Of a stretch of 23,472 nt of DNA, positions 15,818-23,472 are shown in pieces. Each line of letters opens with the position of its first letter. Positions within the stretch are counted from its first letter, which is position 1. A program made the translations under genes and the position numbers. This stretch comes from Actinomycetes bacterium (GTDB lineage Bacteria; Actinomycetota; Actinomycetes; Actinomycetales; Beutenbergiaceae). The stretch is from assembly GCA_021793935.1 (NCBI GenBank), contig JAJYRV010000009.1, positions 1 to 23,472 of the forward strand. The letters run 5' to 3'. The notes beneath the pieces were generated by a model that saw nothing but the letters and a program-made list of their open reading frames with translations, had not been told where the DNA came from and made no database searches.

Positions 15818-15988
15818 CTAATTCGGGACCAGGACCGGCACGCCGTTGTCGATGTCGTACTGCACCGGCTCCCCACCGTCGGGGCGCGCGACGTAAACCG
15901 GCCGCCCGCCGGCGGTCTCCCTCGTGAGCTTCTCACCCGTGACCGGGCATTGCAGACTCTCTTCCAACCAGTTCGGTAGCGCGACCAT
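15818..15988 (-). CDS. Trm112-like small protein
   Basis: A 56-residue protein with the Trm112/YcaR layout: WLEESLQCPVTGEKL near the N-terminus and YDIDNGVPVLVPN at the end, matching the usual Y-x-I-x-x-G-I-P-V-L finish. Typical members have CxxC zinc pairs; here only C14 remains and the second cysteine is replaced by Thr. The ATG overlaps the manB stop by 1 nt (TGATG), with AGGAG a suitable distance upstream, so translation is coupled to manB. A small Trm112-like gene at this place after manB is usual in actinobacteria. Its partner is unknown; Trm112 proteins generally stabilise methyltransferases. Confidence 0.82.
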   Translation of the reverse strand: MVALPNWLEESLQCPVTGEKLTRETAGGRPVYVARPDGGEPVQYDIDNGVPVLVPN

Positions 15989-17397
15989 CACGAGTTCTCC
16001 TGTCGAATAATGGCCAGGACGGAATCGCGGATCTTTTCCATCACATCACCGTCCTCCGCCTCGACGTTGAGGCGCAGCAAGGGCTCGGTGTTGGAAGGGC
16101 GCACGTTGAACCACCAGCGGGGCGTGGCGTCCCAGTGGCTGAAGGTGAGGCCGTCGGTGTCCTCGATCGTCACCCGCTGGGCGTGGAGGTCGGCCGCGAA
16201 TTCGGCGCGGATGCGAGCAAGGGTGTGCTCGACGTCGGTCACGGTGGAGTTGATCTCCCCGCTCGAGGTATTCGGCGTGTACATCGCCGCGAGATCCGAT
16301 GCCGGCAGGTCCGATTCCGCGAGGGCGCTGAGTACATGCAGCGCGGCGAGCATTCCGGAGTCGGCGTAGAAGAAGTCGCGGAAGTAATAGTGCGCGCTGT
16401 GTTCCCCACCGAACACCGCATCCCTCGCGGCCATCTCTTCCTTGATATAGGCGTGTCCGACCCGGGTGGTGACCACCTCGCCCCCGGCCGCCCCGATGAG
16501 GTCGGCGACCGCGCGGGAGGTAATGAGATTACGGATGATGACGGGGGCGCTGCCCCGGTGCTGTTCCTTGGCGACCTCCCGCAGCCCGACGAGCGTGATG
16601 ATCGCCGATGGATCGACGGGGACCCCTTTTTCGTCGATGACGAAGCACCGGTCGGCGTCGCCGTCGAAGGCCAACCCCAGATCGGCCTGCTGGGCGATGA
16701 CGGCGGTCTGCAGGTCGAGAAGGTTGGCGGGGTCGAGCGGGTTGGGTTCGTGGTTGGGAAACGTGCCATCGAGGTCGAAATACATCGGAACGAGGTCGAT
16801 GCCGATATCGGGCAGGCCCGCCTCGGTGCCGAGCACCGCTCCCGCGGTGAGCCCCGCCATCCCGTTGCCCGCGTCGACAACCACTTTCAGGCGCCGTTCG
16901 CCGGACAGCGCTACGAGCCCCCGCAGGTATTGTGCGTAATCGGCGAGGATATCTCGGTGGGTTACCTGCCCCACCCGCCTTTCCTCGATCCCAGAATCGA
17001 GGTAGTGCTGCGCCCGGGATGCGAGGTCGGGTAGGCCCGTCTCCTTCCCGATCGGCCGCGCCCCGGCGTAGCAGAGTTTCAGCCCGTTGTACTGGGCCGG
17101 ATTATGGGAAGCGGTGAAGATGACGCCGGGCAGGTCGAGCGAACCGGAGGCGAAATAGAGTCCATCGGTGGAGCACAATCCCACGTGGGTGACGTTCGCG
17201 CCCCGGCTGCGCGCGCCGTCGATGAACGCCTCGACGAGCTCCGCTGCGCTCGTGCGCATATCGTGCCCCACGAGGATCTGCCGCCCGACGAGGTCGCAGA
17301 AAGCTGCGCCTAGGCAGCGGGCGATCGTGGGGGTCAACTGGTCGGGTACGAGCCCGCGAATATCGTTCGCCTTGACGATGTCCTCAACAGCGCCCAC
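15988..17397 (-). CDS. manB: Phosphomannomutase/phosphoglucomutase
   Basis: A 469-residue alpha-D-phosphohexomutase. The phosphoserine loop is TASHNP (95-100, S97), the metal-binding loop DGDADR (245-250), the sugar-recognition loop GEHSAHYYF, and the phosphate-binding loop RPSNTEP near the C-terminus. It interconverts mannose-6-phosphate and mannose-1-phosphate, feeding GDP-mannose for mannosylated lipids, glycans and glycoproteins; glucose phosphates may also be substrates. GTG 17397 gives the family start VEDIVKANDIRG and lies 5 nt after the DUF3499 stop. The longer frame to 17682 only adds antisense-type residues over DUF3499. It lies between DUF3499 and the Trm112-like gene in one transcript. 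Confidence 0.94.
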   Translation of the reverse strand: MGAVEDIVKANDIRGLVPDQLTPTIARCLGAAFCDLVGRQILVGHDMRTSAAELVEAFIDGARSRGANVTHVGLCSTDGLYFASGSLDLPGVIFTASHNPAQYNGLKLCYAGARPIGKETGLPDLASRAQHYLDSGIEERRVGQVTHRDILADYAQYLRGLVALSGERRLKVVVDAGNGMAGLTAGAVLGTEAGLPDIGIDLVPMYFDLDGTFPNHEPNPLDPANLLDLQTAVIAQQADLGLAFDGDADRCFVIDEKGVPVDPSAIITLVGLREVAKEQHRGSAPVIIRNLITSRAVADLIGAAGGEVVTTRVGHAYIKEEMAARDAVFGGEHSAHYYFRDFFYADSGMLAALHVLSALAESDLPASDLAAMYTPNTSSGEINSTVTDVEHTLARIRAEFAADLHAQRVTIEDTDGLTFSHWDATPRWWFNVRPSNTEPLLRLNVEAEDGDVMEKIRDSVLAIIRQENS

Positions 17398-17402
17398 GAG
17401 GT

Positions 17403-17816
17403 TCAGGGTTCCTCGTCGGTGCGGATGACGCTCAGGTGACCGCGCCGGCCCACCGGCGGCGGCGATTGCGAGCCTGCCCCTCCGATCGGCCCCGGTGCCC
17501 GTGAGGCGGCGGCGCTCTCTGCTCGTTGATACGAGGGGGCCGGGGCGCGGGAGGCCTCGCGCACGGCGTCGGCGAGCGCGAGCAGGTCGTCCGAACTCGG
17601 GGGCGCTGGTTCGAACTCCGTCGCGAGCCTGACCACATCCCAACCGCGGGGCACGGTGAGTCGTTCGGCGTGTTCGGTGCACAGGTCGTAGGTATGGGGT
17701 TCGGCGTGAGTGGCAAGCGGGCCGAGCACGGCGGTGGAGTCGGAGTAGACATAGGTGAGGGTCGCCACCGCGGCGGCGTTACAGTTCACCCGGGAACATG
17801 GACGTGTTGCTCTCAC
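17403..17816 (-). CDS. DUF3499 family zinc-ribbon-like protein
   Basis: About 137 residues. The conserved half (1-65) contains RPCSRVNC (C7, C12), ATLTYVYSDSTAVLGPLAT and DLCTEHAERLTVPRGWDVVRL (C46, H49), so the Cys/His set could bind zinc. The remainder is low-complexity and probably disordered. GTG 17816 is chosen because VRATRPCSR fits the family N-terminus and TAGCGT lies 7 nt upstream, consistent with a leaderless start. GTG 17825 or 17852 would add 3 or 12 residues. DUF3499 sits just upstream of manB across actinobacteria; its function is unknown. Confidence 0.87.
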   Translation of the reverse strand: MRATRPCSRVNCNAAAVATLTYVYSDSTAVLGPLATHAEPHTYDLCTEHAERLTVPRGWDVVRLATEFEPAPPSSDDLLALADAVREASRAPAPSYQRAESAAASRAPGPIGGAGSQSPPPVGRRGHLSVIRTDEEP

Positions 17817-17918
17817 ACCCGCCACGCTACCTGGTTTCGCGCAGCGGCGCACACCTACCCGCGGGCCGCGCCGCGTCAGGCTTGGCCACCTGGGAGGCTT
17901 CGTGGCATCGTATTCGGT

Positions 17919-18341
17919 ATGTTCCCCTATCCCCCACTACCCGCCCGCCGGCACGTCAAGCGCCGCGATCGGCGGGGCCGGGGGATCCGGGGCCCGCTCA
18001 TGCCTGGCGCACTTCCCGGCGCCCGTTCCCGCACCGAGCGTTTCGATGACCTCGTTGCCGCCGCGGTCGCGGTACTCGAATCCCGATGCGGGCCGGTCAT
18101 CGACGGGGTCGAGTTCGGTGTGGAGGACGTTCCCCCCTCCACTCCCGCGCCGTGGGAACGCGGGTCGGTGCCGCTCGGGCGGTACTTTCCCGCCGACCTC
18201 GGCATGCCGCACCGGATCGTCATCTACCGGCGGCCCGTCATCACTCGGGCCCCCACGCCCGCGGAACAGTTCTTACTCATCACTCGCGTGCTCACCGAGC
18301 AGGTCGCCCACCTCACCGGGCTCAACCCGGACGACCTGTGA
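17919..18341 (+). CDS. Zincin-like metallopeptidase family protein lacking HExxH
   Basis: A 140-residue protein. A basic N-terminus (RRDRRGRGIRGPL) precedes a compact domain with the family segments ERFDDLVAAAVAVLE, VEFGVEDVPPSTPAPWE, VPLGRYFP and HRIVIYRRPV. In catalytically competent relatives an HExxH helix follows. Here the aligned stretch is TEQVA (126-130) then HLTGLNPDDL, keeping the Glu but not the two His. A peptidase role is therefore doubtful. ATG 17919 is chosen; a GGGAGG 21 nt upstream is too far to serve it. It faces the DUF3499/manB operon divergently and converges on DUF5719 with a 9-nt gap. Confidence 0.85.
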   Translation: MFPYPPLPARRHVKRRDRRGRGIRGPLMPGALPGARSRTERFDDLVAAAVAVLESRCGPVIDGVEFGVEDVPPSTPAPWERGSVPLGRYFPADLGMPHRIVIYRRPVITRAPTPAEQFLLITRVLTEQVAHLTGLNPDDL

Positions 18342-18350
18342 CTGCGCGCC

Positions 18351-19841
18351 TCAATTCGTGACGACGACACTCACGTTGGTGCCTGCCCGCCCGGCCCACG
18401 TGGCCGGGACGGCCGCGAGGAGTTTCCCGCTGGGTGAATCGACTTCGTACTGCGCCGTCGCGAGCAGATAGCCGCCGGTGATCCGGACGGCAACGGCCTC
18501 CTGCGGCACCTCGATGCCGACCGTTTGCGAGGCCGCCACCGCAATCTCCTGCGCATCTACCACCTCGCCGTCCTCGCCGATCCCCTCGACCTGCACATCG
18601 AGGCGCTCCGGGGCGGGATTGGCGATCGCGATGGCGGGGTCCCCCGCTGTGGGGAACATCGCCTCCGCGGTGAGGTTGCCGCTGGGGAGCCAGGAGCCGT
18701 CGGTTGGCGTGCCGCCAATGTCGGCGGATTCCTCCCCGACGACGGCCGTGTAGGCGCTGGCGGCGACGGGCTCGGTCGAAACTACCCGCAGGGCGTAGTC
18801 CCCGGCCTCGGGTGCGGCGACGGGCACGTCGGTGACGGTCCCGGGCTCGATGGTGAGATTCTCCGCCCCGCCCAGGGGCTCTTCACCCTCTTGCCCGAGA
18901 AGGCTCACCGACACCTCGGCCGGGCCCTGTCCGGGATTGACGATCCGCAGGCTCGTCTGCCGCTCCTCGTCGTCGAACTCCTCCAGCCAGAGCGGGCCCA
19001 CGAACCCTTCCAGCCCGGGAGCGGCCGCGGGAGTGACGTAGGAGACCCCCGCCGGTACGATCCCGTCCAACGAGGAGGTGGTGAGGTACGCGCTCACCTG
19101 CCCGCCTTCGGAGGCGACCTGGAACGCTACCCGCTCGCCGCGCTCCATCGTCTCAGTGAGGACGACCTTCGACGCGCCCGGCTCGACGAGCTCGACGACC
19201 TCGCCCGCCATCGGCCCGGTACCGGTCCACCCCTGCACTCGGACCTGCGCCGCGGTTTCCCCCGGGTTCGTGAGCACGAGTTGGGTGGAGGAGCCCACCT
19301 CAGTGTTCCCACCGGGGAGCCACAGGTTCGCCGACGGCGCGGCGCAGCCGCCCGCTACCAGGCCACGCAGATCTCCCTCCTCCGCGTGGCCAAGGGTCAC
19401 GCCGGCGACGCTGGGCGCTTCCCGGCCCGCGGGCTGGTATCGGGCGACGAGGGGGGCGGCGCCGCTTTCCAGCTCCACCTGGGGCTCGGTGCGGGAGGAT
19501 TCGTCGCCGAGTTCGCCGATGAGCGCCGGGTCCTCCAACGCCCCCGCCGCAGTGAGCACGGTCCGGGTAGTGAGCGCATCGGCGCCGGTGTCCAGCTCCA
19601 GGTCGTAGCTGACATCGCCGGAGCCCATCGCGGTCGTCAGCTGCGGGGCCCCCGGGCACAGGAGGGTGGTGACCCCCGCCCCCAGTTCCACCTCGGGCAC
19701 ATCGAGGAACTGCGGTTCCGGGGCGGCGAGCTGGGTGGGAAGGGCAAGCCCGAGGCCGGTCAGCGCGAGCACCGCGGCGCCGCTGAGGAGGAACCGTGCC
19801 CGGTTCTTCCACCGGTTCGCGCGGGAGAGGGTGATCGTCAT
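18351..19841 (-). CDS. DUF5719 family secreted or membrane-anchored protein
   Basis: A 496-residue protein. It has a short basic N-terminus, one hydrophobic segment (about 17-38) and a long extracytoplasmic portion rich in Val, Thr, Gly, Ala and Glu, with repeated beta-sandwich-like stretches such as QLVLTNPGETAAQVRVQGW and SLRIVNPGQGPAEVSVSL. This matches DUF5719, which is usually encoded after a large membrane glycosyltransferase. The ATG at 19841 overlaps the glycosyltransferase stop by 4 nt; the longer frame to 19922 lies over that gene. It is probably exported and works with the glycosyltransferase at the cell surface. Mechanism unknown. Confidence 0.87.
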   Translation of the reverse strand: MTITLSRANRWKNRARFLLSGAAVLALTGLGLALPTQLAAPEPQFLDVPEVELGAGVTTLLCPGAPQLTTAMGSGDVSYDLELDTGADALTTRTVLTAAGALEDPALIGELGDESSRTEPQVELESGAAPLVARYQPAGREAPSVAGVTLGHAEEGDLRGLVAGGCAAPSANLWLPGGNTEVGSSTQLVLTNPGETAAQVRVQGWTGTGPMAGEVVELVEPGASKVVLTETMERGERVAFQVASEGGQVSAYLTTSSLDGIVPAGVSYVTPAAAPGLEGFVGPLWLEEFDDEERQTSLRIVNPGQGPAEVSVSLLGQEGEEPLGGAENLTIEPGTVTDVPVAAPEAGDYALRVVSTEPVAASAYTAVVGEESADIGGTPTDGSWLPSGNLTAEAMFPTAGDPAIAIANPAPERLDVQVEGIGEDGEVVDAQEIAVAASQTVGIEVPQEAVAVRITGGYLLATAQYEVDSPSGKLLAAVPATWAGRAGTNVSVVVTN

Positions 19842-22800
19842 GCCTCGACCTCCGGGCGCCGTCGTACGGGCAAGGAGAGCACGAACCACAGGCCGATCAC
19901 GGCGATCGCGGCGATGCGCCACGCTCGGTGCAGCGTGGGAGCATACTCGACCGTCAATTCCCCGCTCGCCCCGGCGGGAATCTCGAATGCCTGCTGCCAG
20001 CCCACGTCGAGGCTCCGCAGGGGCTTTCCATCGAGGGTGGCGCGCCAGCGCGAATCCGCTCGTTCGGCGAGCGTCAGGGTGGCGGGGTCATCCTCTGGCA
20101 GGGCTGCGAGGTCGGGCAGCGCGGTGTCGATCCTGTTCATTTCCGAGGGCACCTCAACACTCTCCTTCCCCGCGGTGATCTGCGCCCGGGATGCGAGGGA
20201 GGTGACCCGCCACAGGGTGCCCGATTCGTTCTCCGTCACGCGTTCCAGATCCGCGACCCCATCCAGTGCCGCCGCGAACTCCTCGCGGGCGAGCGGGTCT
20301 ACCTCGGCGACGGCACTGTCGGGGGAGGGCAGCAATACGAGCCCGATCGCGTGTTCGGCAAGCCGGGGGCCGGGTTCGTCCGCGGCCCCGACCGAGAGTT
20401 CCGCCACGAGTTCCTGCAGCGATTGGGAGGCGTCATCCTGCGGGTCGGCGGATGGCCGTTGCGGATCGAGGAACTGCGGGCCGTTGGCGCGCCACAGCTC
20501 CGCAGCGACGGTTTCTCCCGAGGGCGCGATCATGAGCACCCGGGAGCGTTCTGTGCCGGTGACGGTCTGCCGGGCGAGGGCGGGCAGCGGCTCAGTCGTG
20601 CGCGCCTGCCACTGCGGTTCGGCGAGCAGGGTGGCGCCGGTGTTCACGCCACCGGCGGCGATGACGGCCACGAGTGCGAGCACTCCGAGACCAACCACAC
20701 CGTGGCGCCAGCCCAGGCTGTGGGCGCTGAGCGCGGGCCGCGCCCCGCTCACGGTGGCGATGACCGCGAGGATGAGTCCGCCCGCGGCGAGGGACGCACC
20801 GGGCCCCGCCCACTCGGGGAGTCGTTGAAAACTTCCCAGCCAGTCATATTGCGGGCTGCGCAGGAGGTGTTGGGCCCCGACCGCGGTCAGGAGCCCGATC
20901 CCGGTGAGGAGCCACCCCCAACGGACCGTTTTTCCAGCCCCGCCCGCGCGGAACAGCCCGACCAGGGCGATCGCGCCGAGCGCCGCGGCGGCAACCGCGG
21001 CGATCGCGGTGTGGGCGGGCCATTGCGCCCAGCCGCTCGCGACGTGCCAGGGCAGTTTCGTCACCCAGTGCTCGCTCTCACCCGTGAACGGTGAGAGGTT
21101 GATCGGCGCGTGGCCGGGGGAGAGGAAGAGATTCGCCCATCCGTGCCGGCCGGCGTGCACGGCCTGCGGGATGAACAGCACGATCGTTGGGCCGCCCACG
21201 AGGAGTAGCCGGCCTCTTCCCCGCGGTGCGGCGATCGCGATGACGATCAGGAGCACTCCGAGGCCGGGCAGCAGGATCGGGGCGCTCGCGCAAATCGCAG
21301 CGAGGGCCAGCCCGGCGGCGGCGGCCGCCCCGGCGCTGCCCACCCCCGAGGGTCGGGACACGACGGGGATCGCCCGGCGGCTGGGCCCTTGCCCGGCATC
21401 GACCATCCCCGACCGGATGACATCACGTTGGTCGACCCCGAAGGCGCGGGCGAGCGCGAGCCCCAGCAACGGCAACAACAGGTGCGCCACGATCGAGGCG
21501 ATCCGGCCATGATTGAGCCCGAGTGAGAGCACGGGGAGGAACGCCCACGCCACCGCCGCCCATCCCCGGAGCAGGACACTGCGGGTGACGGCGCCGGCGG
21601 CGAACCACATCGAGATACCCGCAAAGGGCAGCGCGAGAGCGAGGAGGATGTTGACCGCGGCATGGGCGCTCACCCCGAAGGGGCTTCCGGTCAGGGTGGC
21701 GAGGACGGCGAGGACGAGGCCGAAGGGGTGGGTGGGCACGGGCGCGCCATCACCCGCCGGGGCCCACGCGGAGAAGGCGCGTTCCCAGAGTTCGTGGTAG
21801 GAGTCGTCGATACCGCTGAGCCCGCCACCGATGAGTGCGGGGAAGGTGAAGGCGGATCCGGCGAAGACTTTGGGGATGAGGATCGCCCCGAGCGCCGCGA
21901 GCGCGAGGACGACCCCGGTGAGGGTCGCGCGGCGGCGGGTCGCGATCGCCCGGCGTTCTGCGATCTCCAGTTCGCTGGGCGCGAGTTGACGGCGCCGCTG
22001 GACCCGATGCGCCCGCCACCGGTGCCACCAGAGTCGGCGCACCTGGGCGCGCGTGGCGTACAGCGGCCGCAGTACCTTCCGGCTGGCGGTCGACCCCCTC
22101 GCGATCGTGCGCCGACTCCGGAAGATCGCCCCGAGGCGAGTAAGGGCGATGAGCGGAGCGCGAATCTCATCGAGAGCGAGCGAAAGGTCGTCGGAGGCGA
22201 GCCGCCACAACGCGCGCACCGGCGCCGCGAGGAGCATCGCGAGGGCAACGAATACCAGCGCCGCAGCGTTGATCGTGATGAGCCGAAAGTGCAGGGTCGC
22301 GAGCCGGCGGGCGAGGAAACTATTGGCCCCGTCAATACTCCCCTCGCGGCGGTCGGGGCCGTGCCATAACCCGGCCCTCGCATGGCGCACCTTCGCGGCG
22401 GGAACGACGATGACCCGTTCGCCCGCAAGCCGCGCCCGGCGGCTTAGCTCGGCGCCATCGAGGAACGGCCCGAGGGCGGGATCGGTCCCCCCGAGCACGC
22501 CCCACGTGGAGGCGCGGATGAGCATGCCGGCGGTGCCGACCGCATACACGTCTTCCCGGTCGTCGTACTGGCCCTGGTCGATCTCGCCGGGTTCGACCTC
22601 GGCGAGCCGGCGCCCCGCCCGCGTGTACCGCACGCCCGCGCTCAGCAGACGACTGGGAGAGTCGAAATCCACCTGCTTACAGCCCGCGATTCCTACCGCC
22701 CGGGAGGCGGCCGTCGCGCTCAGGAGCTCCGCGAGTGCGGCGGGGTCGGGCGGGCTGTCGTCATGAAGGAGCCACAGCCACTCCGATTCGACCTCCGCAA

Positions 22801-23041
22801 CGAGATCGAGTGCTCGGCGGATGGCCTCGCCGAAGTTCTTTGCCTCGCCCACTCCGACCACCTCGACGAGGTCGCCGAGTTCCGCGGCGGCGACGGAACT
22901 TTCGATTGCCTCGGCTGCGCCGGCCCCACTCGCATCGGCAAGAATGACCCGCTCGGGCATCCGGTGTTGCTCGCGCAAGGCCACCAGGGTGTGCTCCAGG
23001 TAGCCTTGATCGGCAGCAACAACTACCGCGGTAACGCTCAC
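19838..23041 (-). CDS. Large membrane glycosyltransferase, family 2 N-terminal domain
   Basis: A 1067-residue protein. Residues 1-240 are a GT-A family 2 domain: VTAVVVAADQGYLEHTLVAL at the start, the metal/nucleotide motif HDD (93-95), and the acceptor-region LDGAELSRRARLAGERV with VRHARAG. Hydrophobic segments begin at about 250, and after a basic linker a polytopic region of about ten further segments runs from about 370 to 800. An extracytoplasmic soluble part (about 800-1035) and a last membrane segment near the C-terminus follow. The architecture suggests polyprenyl-linked sugar transfer or export across the membrane. The donor and acceptor are unknown. The GTG start has GGGGG 5-7 nt upstream and is 21 nt after the whiB stop. 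Confidence 0.92.
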   Translation of the reverse strand: MSVTAVVVAADQGYLEHTLVALREQHRMPERVILADASGAGAAEAIESSVAAAELGDLVEVVGVGEAKNFGEAIRRALDLVAEVESEWLWLLHDDSPPDPAALAELLSATAASRAVGIAGCKQVDFDSPSRLLSAGVRYTRAGRRLAEVEPGEIDQGQYDDREDVYAVGTAGMLIRASTWGVLGGTDPALGPFLDGAELSRRARLAGERVIVVPAAKVRHARAGLWHGPDRREGSIDGANSFLARRLATLHFRLITINAAALVFVALAMLLAAPVRALWRLASDDLSLALDEIRAPLIALTRLGAIFRSRRTIARGSTASRKVLRPLYATRAQVRRLWWHRWRAHRVQRRRQLAPSELEIAERRAIATRRRATLTGVVLALAALGAILIPKVFAGSAFTFPALIGGGLSGIDDSYHELWERAFSAWAPAGDGAPVPTHPFGLVLAVLATLTGSPFGVSAHAAVNILLALALPFAGISMWFAAGAVTRSVLLRGWAAVAWAFLPVLSLGLNHGRIASIVAHLLLPLLGLALARAFGVDQRDVIRSGMVDAGQGPSRRAIPVVSRPSGVGSAGAAAAAGLALAAICASAPILLPGLGVLLIVIAIAAPRGRGRLLLVGGPTIVLFIPQAVHAGRHGWANLFLSPGHAPINLSPFTGESEHWVTKLPWHVASGWAQWPAHTAIAAVAAAALGAIALVGLFRAGGAGKTVRWGWLLTGIGLLTAVGAQHLLRSPQYDWLGSFQRLPEWAGPGASLAAGGLILAVIATVSGARPALSAHSLGWRHGVVGLGVLALVAVIAAGGVNTGATLLAEPQWQARTTEPLPALARQTVTGTERSRVLMIAPSGETVAAELWRANGPQFLDPQRPSADPQDDASQSLQELVAELSVGAADEPGPRLAEHAIGLVLLPSPDSAVAEVDPLAREEFAAALDGVADLERVTENESGTLWRVTSLASRAQITAGKESVEVPSEMNRIDTALPDLAALPEDDPATLTLAERADSRWRATLDGKPLRSLDVGWQQAFEIPAGASGELTVEYAPTLHRAWRIAAIAVIGLWFVLSLPVRRRPEVEA

Positions 23042-23062
23042 CTAACCCCCGCTACCGGTCGT

Positions 23063-23383
23063 TCACATCGCCTGGCGCTTGAGCTTGCGACGCTCCCGTT
23101 CCGAAAGGCCACCCCAGATTCCGAACCGTTCATCGTTCATCAATGCATATTCCAAGCATTCGGCGCGCACCTCACACACCGAGCACACGCGCTTCGCCTC
23201 ACGGGTTGATCCACCCTTTTCGGGGAAGAACGCCTCCGGATCCGTCTGTGCGCAAAGTGCTCGTTCCTGCCAGCCCAGGACGCCTTCGTCTTCTCCGGCA
23301 AGGTGCGCGAGGAGGGGTGGAGCGGGATCGACCGCGTCAGGCACTTGGTTACCTAGCGGGCCATCACCCAGAATGTTCCACAT
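23063..23383 (-). CDS. whiB: WhiB family iron-sulfur regulator, WhiB2/WhmD type
   Basis: A 106-residue WhiB-like protein. The four cluster-binding cysteines are C44, C67, C70 and C76 (C-x22-C-x2-C-x5-C). The GIWGG turn (88-92) and the basic tail ERERRKLKRQAM follow. The layout and the downstream glycosyltransferase, DUF3499 and manB context match WhiB2/WhmD, which binds a 4Fe-4S cluster and controls septation and cell division. The ATG is preceded by GGGGAG at good spacing. It is first in whiB > glycosyltransferase > DUF5719. Confidence 0.95.
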   Translation of the reverse strand: MWNILGDGPLGNQVPDAVDPAPPLLAHLAGEDEGVLGWQERALCAQTDPEAFFPEKGGSTREAKRVCSVCEVRAECLEYALMNDERFGIWGGLSERERRKLKRQAM

Positions 23384-23470
23384 CTTGACTCCCCTAAACT
23401 GCTTGTGGCGAAGGAATAAATAAGAACTATACCTGAGTAAATTACACGCGTGTCATCCTTGGGAGTCAAG
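23384..23470. repeat. 10-bp inverted repeat bracketing the whiB promoter
   Basis: CTTGACTCCC (23384-23393) and GGGAGTCAAG (23461-23470) are exact reverse complements separated by 67 nt. The first copy is the whiB ribosome binding site read on the minus strand. The second would be a good ribosome binding site for a plus-strand gene starting just past the window edge. The repeat could be a shared regulatory sequence or two convergently similar ribosome binding sites. Confidence 0.6.
23426..23456 (-). promoter_or_regulatory. whiB promoter with palindromic -35 region
   Basis: On the minus strand TATAGT (23426-23431) is a good -10. TGACAC (23450-23455) lies 18 nt upstream as a -35, giving a predicted start near 23419 and a leader of about 35 nt. 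The 10-bp palindrome ACACGCGTGT (23444-23453) overlaps the -35 and could be an operator. Confidence 0.6.
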
Positions 23471-23472
23471 GA

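Noticed and set aside
16135..17034. 299-codon plus frame opposite manB
   Set aside because: ManB carries all four active-site loops on the other strand, and this frame has no coding signature.
17398..17682. N-terminal extension of manB
   Set aside because: The extra 95 residues lie over DUF3499 in another frame and are Arg-rich. GTG 17397 gives the family start.
18525..20828. 767-codon plus frame across DUF5719 and the glycosyltransferase
   Set aside because: It spans two well-supported minus-strand genes and changes composition along its length without any domain. It is an open frame caused by GC-biased codons.
1..23472. CRISPR arrays, tRNA or rRNA genes, insertion sequences, phage genes
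   Set aside because: No regularly spaced direct repeats, tRNA-like cloverleaf ends, transposase motifs or integrase genes were found on reading both strands by eye.

Overview
The window is high-GC DNA from an actinobacterium (Actinomycetota, class Actinomycetes). The evidence is the mtrA-mtrB-lpqB operon, a WhiB regulator, the DUF3499 / ManB / actinobacterial zincin-like gene block, many GTG starts, ATGA overlaps and sparse Shine-Dalgarno signals. The gene set would suit a Micrococcales/Actinomycetales-type genome, but genus cannot be read from it. Coding density is very high and no gene-free stretch exceeds 300 bases.

Layout. (1) Positions 1-171 are the left edge: a short minus-strand open frame leaves the window and may be the start of an S24/UmuD-like gene. 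(2) 172-4952, minus strand, is one operon read mtrA > mtrB > lpqB > comF: an essential envelope/cell-cycle two-component system, its lipoprotein partner and a ComF phosphoribosyltransferase. (3) 5116-10305, plus strand, is a tightly coupled five-gene envelope operon: multi-pass membrane protein with a disordered N-terminus, DUF4129, DUF4350, MoxR ATPase and DUF58. It meets a minus-strand SpoIIM/DUF95 gene (10316-11311) tail to tail, and that gene diverges from an RDD gene (11331-12260). (4) 12261-12502 is an AT-richer regulatory region with nested inverted repeats. It precedes proV-proW-proX (12503-15699), an ABC importer for glycine betaine or similar osmolytes, which ends at a perfect 18-bp-stem hairpin. 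(5) 15818-17816, minus strand, is DUF3499 > manB > Trm112-like. (6) 17919-18341, plus strand, is a small zincin-family protein that has lost its catalytic motif. (7) 18351-23383, minus strand, is whiB (WhiB2/WhmD type) > a 1067-residue membrane glycosyltransferase > a DUF5719 secreted protein.

How the parts may work together. The window is dominated by envelope functions: MtrAB-LpqB signalling, a MoxR/DUF58/SpoIIM/RDD module whose biochemical role is not established, osmolyte uptake, sugar-phosphate supply for mannosylation (ManB), and a WhiB-linked glycosyltransferase. MtrAB controls osmolyte carriers in Corynebacterium, so its proximity to proVWX is suggestive but unproven. I found no mobile elements, CRISPR arrays, rRNAs or tRNAs. 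The least explained signals are the nested inverted repeats at 5028-5065, 12280-12370 and 23384-23470, and the MoxR module itself.
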